Part shown: positions 40,649 to 49,224 of the stretch, piece after piece
Layout: the number at the start of each line of letters is the position of its first letter
How positions within the stretch are numbered: the first letter of the stretch is position 1
NCBI RefSeq assembly: GCF_009687845.1
Contig: NZ_BLAD01000035.1
Coordinates: 210,708-274,707 of the forward strand
Length of the DNA stretch: 64,000 bases
Origin: Acrocarpospora corrugata
Lineage (GTDB): Bacteria > Actinomycetota > Actinomycetes > Streptosporangiales > Streptosporangiaceae
Direction: 5' to 3'
The notes under the pieces: model-generated
The model's database searches: none
Seen by the model: the letters and a program-made list of their open reading frames with translations, nothing else
What the model was told of the DNA's origin: nothing
Program-made: the position numbers and the translations under genes

Positions 40649-43456
40649 ATGTTCCGAAGACTGGCCTTATGCGCTGCCATGATCATGGCCGCCATCGGCT
40701 TCACAGTCCCGTTGACCGCCCCGGCGCAGGCCGCGCCGGGCTACGTCCAGGTGACCCTGGCCAAGGGCGCGGCCGAGACCGGCGAGCCCATGGGCCTGAC
40801 CGTGCTCCCCAACCGGGGCGTCCTCCACACCTCGCGTGACGGCACCATCCGCTACACCGACGTGCTCGGCAACACCAAGGTGGCGCTGACCATCCCGGTG
40901 TACACGCACGACGAGGAGGGTCTGCAGAGCATCAAGGCCGACCCGAACTTCGCCACGAACCGATGGGTGTACGTCTACTATGCCCCGCCGCTGACCACCC
41001 CGGGCGGGGACGCTCCCTCCGACGGCACGGCGGCGCAGTTCGCCCCGTTCAACGGGGTGAACCGGCTGGCCCGGTACACGGTCAACGCCGACCACACCCT
41101 GAACGCGGCCTCGCAGGTCACCATCCTCGACGTCCCGACCTCCCGTGGCATGTGCTGCCACGTCGGCGGTGACATCGACTTCGACGCGGCCGGCAACCTC
41201 TACCTGTCGACCGGCGACGACACCAACCCGTTCGCCTCGGACGGCTACACGCCGATCGATGAGCGGACCACCCGCAACCCGGCGTTCGACGCCCAGCGCA
41301 CCTCCGGCAACAGCAACGACCTGCGGGGCAAGGTCCTGCGGATCAAGCCGGGCGCGACCGGCGGCTACACCGTCCCGGCCGGCAACATGTTCGCGGCGGG
41401 CACGGCCAACACCCGGCCCGAGATCTACGCGATGGGCTTCCGCAACCCGTTCCGGATGAGCGTCGACAAGGCGACCGGCGTGGTCTACCTGGGCGATTAC
41501 GGGCCTGACTCGGGCACCGCCAGCGCCAGCCGGGGCCCGGCGGCCTCGGTCTCGTTCGAGCGCATCACCCAGCCCGGTTTCTACGGCTGGCCGTACTGCT
41601 CGCAGTTCAACGTGCCGTATGTGGAGTACACGTTCCCGTCGGGGCCTTCCAGCGGGGCATACAACTGTGCGGGCGGGCCGACGAACAACTCGCCGCGGAA
41701 CACCGGTATCACCACGCTGCCGGCCTCGCGGGCGGCCTGGCTGCCGTACGGGGTCGGGCAGGATCCCGCCAGTCTCTGCTGCGGCAGCTGGTCGCCGATG
41801 GGCGGTGTGGTCTACCGCTACAACGCCGCGCTCGCCTCCTCCGTCAAGTTCCCGCAGTCGATGGACGGCAAGGCGTTCCTCGGCGAGTTCGGCCGCCGGT
41901 GGATCAAGGCGGCCACGGTGACCTCCACCGGCGGAGCCGGCGCGATCGAAGCCTTCCCCTGGTCCGGAACCCAGGTGATGGACATGGAGTTCGGGCCGGA
42001 CGGCGCGCTCTACGTGCTCGACTACGGCACCGGCTGGTTCGGCGGTGACGCGAACTCGGCGGTGTACCGCATCGAGTACAACTCGGGCACCACCGGCTCG
42101 GCCCCGATCGCCGCGGCCAGCGCCAACCCGACCAGCGGCAACGCGCCGCTGACCGTGCAGTTCAGCTCGGCCGGGACCAGCGACCCGGACGGCAACCCGA
42201 TCACGTACGCGTGGGACTTCACCACGAACGGCAGCACCGACTCGACCGCGGCCAACCCCTCGTTCACCTACACCGGCAACGGCCAGTTCACGGCGACGCT
42301 GACGGTGACCGACAGCACCGGCCTGCAAGCCACGGCCAGCGCCGTCATCAACGTCGGCCAGGCCACGGTCACCCTCAGTCAGCCGGTCAACGGGCGGGTG
42401 TTCAACTTCGGCGACGCGATCCCCTTCCAGATCAGCGTCAGCGATCCGAACTCCCCGACCATCGACTGCAGCCGGGTGAAACTCACCTACATTCTCGGCC
42501 ACGACAGTCACGGCCACCCGTTGACCAGCGCGACGGGATGTTCCGGCACCATCCAGACCACGGTGGACGGTGAGCACGACGCCAACGCGAACGTGTTCGG
42601 CGTGTTCGACGCCGAATACACGCCGGTCGGCTCGACCACGTCCGTCCACGCGACGCAGGCCGTCACCCAGCCGCGGGCCCGCCAGGCCGAGCACTACAAC
42701 GCTCAGCAGGGCGTGACGATCGTGACCAAGGCGTCGGCCAACGGCGGCCGGGCCATCGGGACCACCGAGAACGGGGACTGGATCTCGTTCACGCCGTACA
42801 ACCTGACCGGGGTCACCTCGTTCACGGCCAGGGTCGCGTCGGCGGGCGTCGGCGGGACGCTGACCATCCGGAGCGGTTCCGCGACCGGGCCCGTAGTCGG
42901 CACCGCCACGGTCGCGCCGACCGGTGGCTGGGAGAACTGGGTCAACGTCACCGGCACCGTGACGCCGCCGGCCGGGACGGTCAACCTGTTCCTGGTGTTC
43001 ACCGGTGGCGCGGGCGCGCTGTTCGATCTCGACTCGTTCACCTTCGCCAGCGGCACGCCGCCGACGGGGACGAACCTGGCCCTGAACAAGCCGGCCACGG
43101 CGTCGAGCGCGGAGTCGGGCACCTACCCGGCCTCGGCCGCGGTGGACGCCTCGGCGACCACCCGGTGGTCCAGCCTCTTCTCCGATCCTCAGTGGATCCA
43201 GGTCGACCTGGGCGCCACTTACACCATCAACCGGGTCCGGCTGGTCTGGGAGGCCGCCTACGGCTCGGCGTACCAGATCCAGACCTCACCCAACGGCACG
43301 ACCTGGACGACGGCCCGATCCGTCACCGGCGGCAACGGCGGTGAGGACGACAACACCGGCCTTAACAACTCCACCAGATACGTGCGCATCTACGGCACCA
43401 CCCGCGGCACCGCCTGGGGGTATTCGCTGTTCACCTTCGAGGTCTACGGCAGCTGA
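40649..43456 (+). CDS. Secreted sugar dehydrogenase-like propeller with PKD, CBM6 and CBM32 modules
   Basis: A 935-aa exported multidomain protein. The signal peptide ends near APAQAA (~residue 29). Residues ~30-480 are a soluble PQQ glucose/sorbosone-dehydrogenase-type beta-propeller (GLTVLPNRGVLHTSRDG, HDEEGLQSIKADPNF, MGFRNPFRMSVDK, DMEFGPDGALYVLDYG). A PKD domain follows (~485-575, TSDPDGNPITYAWDF). Then come a beta-sandwich segment, a CBM6-like module (~680-800, AEHYNAQQGV...DLDSFTF) and a C-terminal F5/8 type C (CBM32) module (~808-935). It may oxidise sugars on polysaccharides. The ThuA/DUF1080 gene follows after 28 bases; the pair is a common actinobacterial arrangement. Confidence 0.88.
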   Translation: MFRRLALCAAMIMAAIGFTVPLTAPAQAAPGYVQVTLAKGAAETGEPMGLTVLPNRGVLHTSRDGTIRYTDVLGNTKVALTIPVYTHDEEGLQSIKADPNFATNRWVYVYYAPPLTTPGGDAPSDGTAAQFAPFNGVNRLARYTVNADHTLNAASQVTILDVPTSRGMCCHVGGDIDFDAAGNLYLSTGDDTNPFASDGYTPIDERTTRNPAFDAQRTSGNSNDLRGKVLRIKPGATGGYTVPAGNMFAAGTANTRPEIYAMGFRNPFRMSVDKATGVVYLGDYGPDSGTASASRGPAASVSFERITQPGFYGWPYCSQFNVPYVEYTFPSGPSSGAYNCAGGPTNNSPRNTGITTLPASRAAWLPYGVGQDPASLCCGSWSPMGGVVYRYNAALASSVKFPQSMDGKAFLGEFGRRWIKAATVTSTGGAGAIEAFPWSGTQVMDMEFGPDGALYVLDYGTGWFGGDANSAVYRIEYNSGTTGSAPIAAASANPTSGNAPLTVQFSSAGTSDPDGNPITYAWDFTTNGSTDSTAANPSFTYTGNGQFTATLTVTDSTGLQATASAVINVGQATVTLSQPVNGRVFNFGDAIPFQISVSDPNSPTIDCSRVKLTYILGHDSHGHPLTSATGCSGTIQTTVDGEHDANANVFGVFDAEYTPVGSTTSVHATQAVTQPRARQAEHYNAQQGVTIVTKASANGGRAIGTTENGDWISFTPYNLTGVTSFTARVASAGVGGTLTIRSGSATGPVVGTATVAPTGGWENWVNVTGTVTPPAGTVNLFLVFTGGAGALFDLDSFTFASGTPPTGTNLALNKPATASSAESGTYPASAAVDASATTRWSSLFSDPQWIQVDLGATYTINRVRLVWEAAYGSAYQIQTSPNGTTWTTARSVTGGNGGEDDNTGLNNSTRYVRIYGTTRGTAWGYSLFTFEVYGS
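43071..43456 (+). repeat. Direct repeat copy 1: CBM32-coding segment
   Basis: This 386-bp 3' end of the dehydrogenase gene aligns without gaps to 44803-45188 (offset 1732). Long stretches are identical, including the last ~100 bases apart from few substitutions. Confidence 0.9.
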
Positions 43457-43484
43457 CTCCAATTCCGCAGCAACTGGAGGATCC

Positions 43485-45188
43485 ATGCGCAAACTCTTAA
43501 CCGGTGTGGGTGCCGTGATCGCCCTCGCCGCCACCACGCTCCACGCGACACCGGCCGCGGCCGCTGACGCGCCCTACGACGTCCTGGTGTTCTCCAAGAC
43601 CGCCGGCTTCCGGCACGACTCGATCCCGACCGGCATCCAGGCGATCCGGGATCTCGGCGCCGCCAACAGCTTCACCGTCACCGCGACCGAGGACGCGAAC
43701 GCGTTCACCACGGCCAACCTCGCGCAGTACGAGGCGGTCGTCTACCTCAGCACCACCGGTGACGTGCTCAACGCGGCCCAGCAGACCGCGTTCGAGTCCT
43801 ACATCCGCGGTGGCGGCGGCTACGTGGGCGTCCACGCCGCCGCCGACACCGAGTACGCCTGGCCGTTCTACGGCCAGCTCGCCGGAGCCTGGTTCGCCAG
43901 CCACCCGGCGATCCAGCAGGTCAACTCGAAGACCGAGAACCGGGCCCACCCGGGCACGGCGCACCTGCCGCAGACCTGGACCCGCACCGACGAGCTGTAC
44001 AACTACCAGACCAACCCCCGCGGTACGGCTCGCGTCCTGGCCACCCTGGACGAATCCTCCTACTCCGGCGGATCGATGGGCGGCGACCACCCGATCACCT
44101 GGTGCAAGACCATCGACAGCGGACGGTCGTTCTACACCGGATTCGGGCACACCCAGGCGTCCTACGCCGAGGCCAACTTCCGCAGCCAGCTGCTCGGCGG
44201 CATCCGGTACGCGGCCAAGCGGGCCAAGGCCGACTGCAGGCCCGAGACCGGCTACACCACGCTCTACAACGGCTCCACGACCGGCTGGTCGCAGTCCGGG
44301 CCCGGCAGCTTCACCAACACCGACGCCACACTGAGCTCCGTCGGCGGCATGGGCCTGTTCTGGAACAGCGCCAAGCAGTACACCTCGTACTCGCTGAAGG
44401 CGGACTGGAGGCTCACCGGGGACAGCAACTCCGGCATCTTCGTCGGCTTCCCCAACCCGGGCGGCGACCCGAACGTCGCGGTGAACCAGGGCTACGAGAT
44501 CCAGATCGACGCCAGCGACGCGGCCGACCGGACCACGGGCTCGATCTACACGTTCAAGTCCGCCGACATCGCGGCACGTGACGCCGCGCTCAACCCGCCA
44601 GGGGAGTGGAACTCCTACGAGATCCTCGTCGAAGGCCAGCGCATCCGCGTCTACCTCAACGGTTCGCTGATCAACGACTTCACCAACACCAATCCGGCCC
44701 GCAACCTGGACGGGTACATCGGCATCCAGAACCACGGCGCCGCCGACCAGGTCGCCTTCCGCAACATCCGGATCAAGGAGCTCGGCACGCAGCCGACCGA
44801 GTCGAACCTGGCCCTGAACAAGCCGGCGACGGCGTCGAGCGTGGAGTCGGGCGCTTATCCGGCCTCGGCCGCGGTGGACGCCTCGACGACCAGCCGCTGG
44901 TCGAGCCTCTTCTCCGATCCTCAGTGGATCCAGGTCGACCTGGGCGCCACTTACACCATCAACCGGGTACGGCTGGTCTGGGAGGCCGCCTACGGCTCGG
45001 CGTACCAGATCCAGACCTCACCCAACGGCACGACCTGGACCACGGTTCGAACCGTCACCGGCGGTAACGGCGGTGAGGACAACAACACCGGCCTGAACAA
45101 CTCCACCAGATACGTGCGCATCTACGGCACCACCCGCGGCACCGCCTGGGGGTATTCGCTGTTCACCTTCGAGGTCTACGGCAGCTGA
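43485..45188 (+). CDS. Secreted ThuA - DUF1080 - CBM32 protein
   Basis: A 567-aa exported protein. ATG 43485 has GGAGG 4 bases upstream; the signal peptide ends near TPAAAADA (~28). Residues ~29-260 are a ThuA/glutamine-amidotransferase-like domain (VLVFSKTAGFRHDSIPTGIQ, GGGGYVGVHAAADTEY, GGDHPITWCK). Residues ~262-430 are a DUF1080/LamG-like jelly roll (TLYNGSTTGWSQ, GIFVGFPNPGG, INDFTNTNPARNL), a fold used by 3-keto-glycoside hydrolases. The C-terminal CBM32 is nearly identical to that of the upstream gene. Oxidation of a glycoside by the first protein and cleavage of a 3-keto product by this one is an attractive but unproved pairing. Confidence 0.88.
   Translation: MRKLLTGVGAVIALAATTLHATPAAAADAPYDVLVFSKTAGFRHDSIPTGIQAIRDLGAANSFTVTATEDANAFTTANLAQYEAVVYLSTTGDVLNAAQQTAFESYIRGGGGYVGVHAAADTEYAWPFYGQLAGAWFASHPAIQQVNSKTENRAHPGTAHLPQTWTRTDELYNYQTNPRGTARVLATLDESSYSGGSMGGDHPITWCKTIDSGRSFYTGFGHTQASYAEANFRSQLLGGIRYAAKRAKADCRPETGYTTLYNGSTTGWSQSGPGSFTNTDATLSSVGGMGLFWNSAKQYTSYSLKADWRLTGDSNSGIFVGFPNPGGDPNVAVNQGYEIQIDASDAADRTTGSIYTFKSADIAARDAALNPPGEWNSYEILVEGQRIRVYLNGSLINDFTNTNPARNLDGYIGIQNHGAADQVAFRNIRIKELGTQPTESNLALNKPATASSVESGAYPASAAVDASTTSRWSSLFSDPQWIQVDLGATYTINRVRLVWEAAYGSAYQIQTSPNGTTWTTVRTVTGGNGGEDNNTGLNNSTRYVRIYGTTRGTAWGYSLFTFEVYGS
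44803..45188 (+). repeat. Direct repeat copy 2: CBM32-coding segment
   Basis: Partner of 43071-43456. Substitutions are few and mostly synonymous, pointing to recent duplication or gene conversion between adjacent genes. Confidence 0.9.
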
Positions 45189-45193
45189 TCACC

Positions 45194-45226
45194 AAAGGCC
45201 GGCGGGGTGCTAACCCGCCGGCCTTT
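45194..45226. terminator. Hairpin terminator between ThuA-type gene and GH29 pseudogene
   Basis: AAAGGCCGGCGGG and CCCGCCGGCCTTT pair perfectly over 13 bp with a 7-base loop. It serves both convergent genes. Confidence 0.85.
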
Positions 45227-45232
45227 CGGCTG

Positions 45233-47208
45233 CTAGAAAGTTACGGCGAAGCGGTCGACGAGCATGTAGGTGCCCGATCGTTTGACGGCGCGCAGGGTGT
45301 GGGTTCCCTGCGGCAGTCCGCGGGCGCTGTAGATGACCTGCTGGGTCAGGCGGGCGCCGCTGGTGGTGTCGGCGGTGGTCTGGAGTACGCCGTCGAGGTA
45401 CACCTCCACCTGGCCCTGATCGGAGTAGCGTTCGGACAGGAAGTCGATGCCGGTGCCGGTGCCGGTGAAGGTGAACGACGCGCCGTTGGTGGTCGTGTAG
45501 CGCACGTCGTCGTTGTAGTCACCGAGACCGCGGGCGCCGCTGGTGGACCAGCCGGTGCCGTAGGTGGCCACGCTGTCGTTGAAGCGCCGGGTCGTGCCGG
45601 CTGTGGGGTGCAGCTGCGACTGCGGCACGATCTGGGCCGGGGTGCTGGGGCTCTCCAGGAGAGCTTCATGAACGCCTCGCTGCCCCGTTCTGTCTGTTCC
45701 AGGCGGATGTCGTAGCGGCGGCCCGCGACGAGGGTCACGCTGCCCTGGTCGACCGCCGCCGTGTGCGGGGTGGCGTTGTCGATGACCAGTTGCCCGTCGA
45801 TCCACAGCCGCACGGTGTCATCGGACGCGGTGGTGAAGGTGTAGCGCTCGGAGTACCGCGGCTGGATGGAGCCGGTCCAGCGGCTGGAGAAGTTGTCGGT
45901 GCCGATCGACGCCGCCGGGGAGCCGCTGAAACGCCAGGCGTAGTTGACGGTCGGATCCGTCCGGGTGACCGCTGGTGTGCCGGTGAACGTGGTGTTGCTC
46001 CAGAACTCCGCCTTGAGTCCGGAACCGGTGCCGGCCGCCGCGGGCGTGGGGGTGGTGATGTCGGCCTCGATGACGGTGGCGATGGCGTTGGTGGCACTGC
46101 CGCTGGGCAGGAAGTCGTTGCCGTCGCCGGCGGCTCGCACGGTCACGGGTGAGGCGCTGCCGAGCACCCGGGCGCCGGTGACCGTGAACGGTGAGCGCAG
46201 GCTGAGGTGCAGGGTGCCGGCCCAGGCGTTGACGACCAGGTAGAGCTTGTTGCCCTTACGGGTGACGCGGCCCCAGCTCGGCTGGGCGACCAGGCCGGTG
46301 TAGCCCGCGCCGGTGATGGCGGCGCTGTTGGCGGTCATCCAGGTTCCGATGCCGCGCAGTGCGTCGGCCTGCCCGGCGGAGACCGCGCCGGTGTCGGTGG
46401 GGCCGATGTTGAGCAGGAGGTTGGCGCTGTTGCTCGTCAGGTTCGCCAGGTCGCGCACCATCGTGGTCGGCGACTTGAAGCTGGTGTCCCAGGAGGTGTA
46501 CCCCCAGGTGTTGTTGATCGTCATGCAGGATTCCTAGAGCTGCACCGAAGGCGGGGCGCTGGCGAGCGACTGCTCCGGGGTGCCGAATTCGCCGTCGACA
46601 GGGCGGCGCTTCACCACCCGGTTGTTGGTGATGATCTGCGGTGAGATGCCACGGATGAACCGCTCCAGATCCTCGCCGTTCTGGGCCGTCCACGGGTTGG
46701 TGGGGTTACTTTCGGTCCATTCGCCGTCGAACCACAGCACCGCGGGGTCGTAGCTGGTCACGAGCTCCTGGAGTTGCGCCGTCATCTTGGTGACGTAGGC
46801 AGGGAAGTTCGAGACGAAGTCCGGGTCGTGCCAATCCCAGATGGAGTAGTACACGCCGAGCTTGATGCCGTTGGCGGTCGCGGCGTTCTTGAGTTCGCGC
46901 AGGATGTCGCGGGTGAAGCCGGAATGGTCGCGGAGGTTCCACCGGTTGACGCGGGTGGGCCACATGGCGAAGCCGTCGTGGTGCTTGGCGGTGATGACGA
47001 TGTACTTCTGGCCGGCCTGCTTGGCCAGCTGCACGATGGCGTTCGCGTCGAACGAGGCGGGGTTGAAGGTGGCGGCCTTCGCCTCGTACTCGTTCCACTT
47101 GATGTTGCACTGCCGTTTGATCCACTCGGCGTCGCGGCAGGTGCCGTACTGGCCCTTGTAGTTGGAGTACGCGCCGAAATGGACGCTAACCCCGGCCGAT
47201 CTGGTCAT
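45233..47208 (-). pseudogene. GH29 alpha-L-fucosidase with PA14 and accessory CBM, disrupted
   Basis: The parts of a secreted fucosidase are present in order. The GH29 barrel (ITAKHHDGFAMW, VLWFDGEWTES with the nucleophile Asp, then INNTWGYTSWD) is followed by a PA14 module (FWSNTTFTGTP...MKLSW) and an accessory module shared with the GH95-like protein. Three lesions are seen. First, an amber TAG at 46536-46534 stands where the family has Trp (SVQL-stop-ESCMTINNTWGY). Second, one G is missing near 45650 (KLSW then ESPSTPAQIVPQ in another frame). Third, the 5' end starts inside the barrel with no signal peptide, and an in-frame TAG lies one codon before ATG 47208. The upstream fucose-region box is intact. 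It is very probably inactive. Confidence 0.85.
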
Positions 47209-47250
47209 GGCCTAGGCGTCAGCCGTGACCATTGCCGCTGAACTGCGGAT

Positions 47251-47265
47251 ACACATCGGATGTCT
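47251..47265. promoter_or_regulatory. Fucose-region box 6, before the GH29 pseudogene
   Basis: ACACATCGGATGTCT has the complete 11-bp palindromic core ACATCGGATGT and matches the consensus at 13 of 15 positions. It is 43 bases before the residual start of the fucosidase. The surrounding 119-base gap holds nothing else recognised. Confidence 0.6.
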
Positions 47266-47327
47266 TCGCTATGACTTGGTGGAACGCAGCGGTGTCGTCC
47301 GGGCGGCTTGGACGAAAGATCCACGCA

Positions 47328-48137
47328 TCAGGCGGGGTCGGGTGCCGACAGCGCCACAGCGGCCTCGCCCGCGTAGACCATGAAGGTCAGCGTCTCCTGG
47401 AAGTACAGCTGGACGCTGGCGGCGTCGTGCGCGAGATAGCCGATCGAGACATCCTGGCCGAGGTGCAGTTCGAAGTCGCCGCCCCGGGTCGACAGCAGGA
47501 AGGCTCCGTCGATGGCGGGGGCCCAGATGTGCTCGCTGCCCACCATCCGGGTGATGTGCTCCTGGATCGGGTAACCCTGGTCGGCGGCCTCGCTGACCGC
47601 GGTGTAGGCGTCGGCGCCGAGCGCCAGCCGGTACGGGCCGTTGACGCCGGCCAGCCGCAACGCCGTCATGGCCTGGCCGATGGCGGTGGGATAGTCGCGC
47701 ACGTGCGGCGGCAGGGCGACCGCCGGGTTGGTGGCGGCGGCGCGAAGACCGGTGATGCCGGCCGCGCCGTACCCCTCGAAGATCGCGCGGTCCTCGGCGA
47801 AGGCGATCTGGCGGGCGGCGTCCTTGACCGGCTGCCAGTCCGCGTCCCTGGCTCCGCGCTCCACGTCGTCGACCTGCTGCCGGTCGACGGTGAAGGGCAC
47901 GCGGAGTTCGACGACCGGCTGGGAGCGGCGGATCCGGGCGATCACGCCCTCCGAGTGGGAGTCGACGTGCTGCAGGTGCCCGGTGCCGACCGCCGACAGC
48001 AGCACGCCGTCCGGGCCGGCGACGTCGACGATGCGACGGCCGGCCACGTGGCGGCGGAAGGTCCGCCCCGCCTCGTTCTCCAGGTCGGCCCAGGCGGCCG
48101 CGCAGATGGGCGCGAGTTCCCGATGCAGGTTGTTCAT
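47328..48137 (-). CDS. Encapsulin nanocompartment shell protein (family 1)
   Basis: A 269-aa HK97-fold shell protein that self-assembles into an icosahedral compartment. The N-terminus MNNLHRELAPICAAAWADLE and the block FRRHVAGRRIVDVAGPDG are typical of family 1 encapsulins, as are VVELRVPFTVDRQQVDDVER and RAIFEGYGAAGITGL. The C-terminal strand set (LHLGQDVSIGYLAHDAASVQ, LTFMVYAGEAAVAL) completes the fold. Start ATG 48137 shares one base with the stop of the DyP peroxidase gene (TGATG), so shell and cargo are co-translated. Length is normal for the family. Confidence 0.95.
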   Translation of the reverse strand: MNNLHRELAPICAAAWADLENEAGRTFRRHVAGRRIVDVAGPDGVLLSAVGTGHLQHVDSHSEGVIARIRRSQPVVELRVPFTVDRQQVDDVERGARDADWQPVKDAARQIAFAEDRAIFEGYGAAGITGLRAAATNPAVALPPHVRDYPTAIGQAMTALRLAGVNGPYRLALGADAYTAVSEAADQGYPIQEHITRMVGSEHIWAPAIDGAFLLSTRGGDFELHLGQDVSIGYLAHDAASVQLYFQETLTFMVYAGEAAVALSAPDPA

Positions 48138-49129
48138 CAGACTTCGCTTCCTCTGAGATCCCCGATCCCCAGGGATTCCAGCGACCGCCCGGCCGCGACG
48201 CCGGGCGGGTCGGGCAGGTCGTCGAGGAAGTCGGCGCTCGGGACGAAGAACAGATTGCCGGTCACGGGGACGGAGAAATCCAGGATCCGGTCATGCCGCG
48301 CCGGCGGATCGCCGAGGAACATCCGCTCCAGCATCCGCTCGGTGACCGCCGGAGTACGGGCGTAGCCGATGAAGTACGTGCCGAACTCGCCGCGCCCCAC
48401 CGAACCGAAGGGCATGTTGTCACGCAGGATCTTGTGCTCGGTGCCGTCAGGATCGGTGATCGTGGTCAGCGCGACATGGGAGTCGGGCGGCTTGACGGCG
48501 TCGTCGAGTTCGACGTCGGACAGTTTCCGGCGGCCGATGACCATCTCCTGGGCTTCGACCGGCAGGGCGTTCCACGCCTGGAGATCGTGCAGATACTTCT
48601 GGACGATCACGTAACTCCCGCCGGCGAACGGCGGGTCCTCCGCGCCGATCAGGACGGCGGCGCCGGCCGCCGCGCCGACCGGATTCTCGGTGCCGTCGAC
48701 GAAGCCCAGCAGGTCTCGCACGTCGAAGTACTTGAATCCCGGCACCTCGTCGCGGACCGTCACCACGCCCCGGATCCGGTCCATGATCTCCGAGCCCAGC
48801 GCGAAGCACAGGTCAGGCCGCTGGGCCCGGATGTGGAACAGCAGATCACCCGGGGTGGCCACCGCGTGGTGGACCGGGCCGGTGAGTTCGCGGAACGGGT
48901 GCAGCCCGGCGGGACGCGGCCCGGCGAACAGCCGGTCCCAGGCCCGGGAACCGATCCCGGTGACGCAGCTGAGCCTGCCCTCCTGCGACCGGAAACCGAC
49001 CGCCCGCTCCAGGCCCGCCAGCTCACCGAGCAGGTCCCGGACGCGGGACTCGCCTCCCGGATCGATGGTCACCACGAGGAAGAGGGCGGCCCTGGTCAGC
49101 GGGCTCAGCACCGCCTGCGGCTCCGCCAT
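48137..49129 (-). CDS. DyP-type peroxidase, encapsulin cargo
   Basis: A 330-aa haem peroxidase. GFVDGTENP is the GxxDG distal motif, DSHVAL (~residue 220) carries the probable axial His and ILRDNMPFG the conserved Arg region. GEFGTYFIGYA and LFFVPSADFLDDL are family features. The C-terminal extension SLESLGIGDLRGSEV matches the encapsulin-targeting peptide pattern (SLGIG-S/D-L-K/R-G). It is encoded directly upstream of, and overlapping, the shell gene. It probably detoxifies peroxide or oxidises dyes/aromatics inside the compartment. Confidence 0.95.
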   Translation of the reverse strand: MAEPQAVLSPLTRAALFLVVTIDPGGESRVRDLLGELAGLERAVGFRSQEGRLSCVTGIGSRAWDRLFAGPRPAGLHPFRELTGPVHHAVATPGDLLFHIRAQRPDLCFALGSEIMDRIRGVVTVRDEVPGFKYFDVRDLLGFVDGTENPVGAAAGAAVLIGAEDPPFAGGSYVIVQKYLHDLQAWNALPVEAQEMVIGRRKLSDVELDDAVKPPDSHVALTTITDPDGTEHKILRDNMPFGSVGRGEFGTYFIGYARTPAVTERMLERMFLGDPPARHDRILDFSVPVTGNLFFVPSADFLDDLPDPPGVAAGRSLESLGIGDLRGSEV

Positions 49130-49224
49130 CGCCGTTCACCCCCTGGTGGCACCACCCGAGAAGGCTTGGGCAGTAGTCACTCCCCGCCATACCCACTCAC
49201 TCACCGTCTACGCGGAGTGCCTCT

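Noticed and set aside
40449-40682. A 77-codon plus-strand frame before the secreted dehydrogenase
   Set aside because: Overlaps the signal-peptide start in another frame and begins in a hairpin loop; no protein features.
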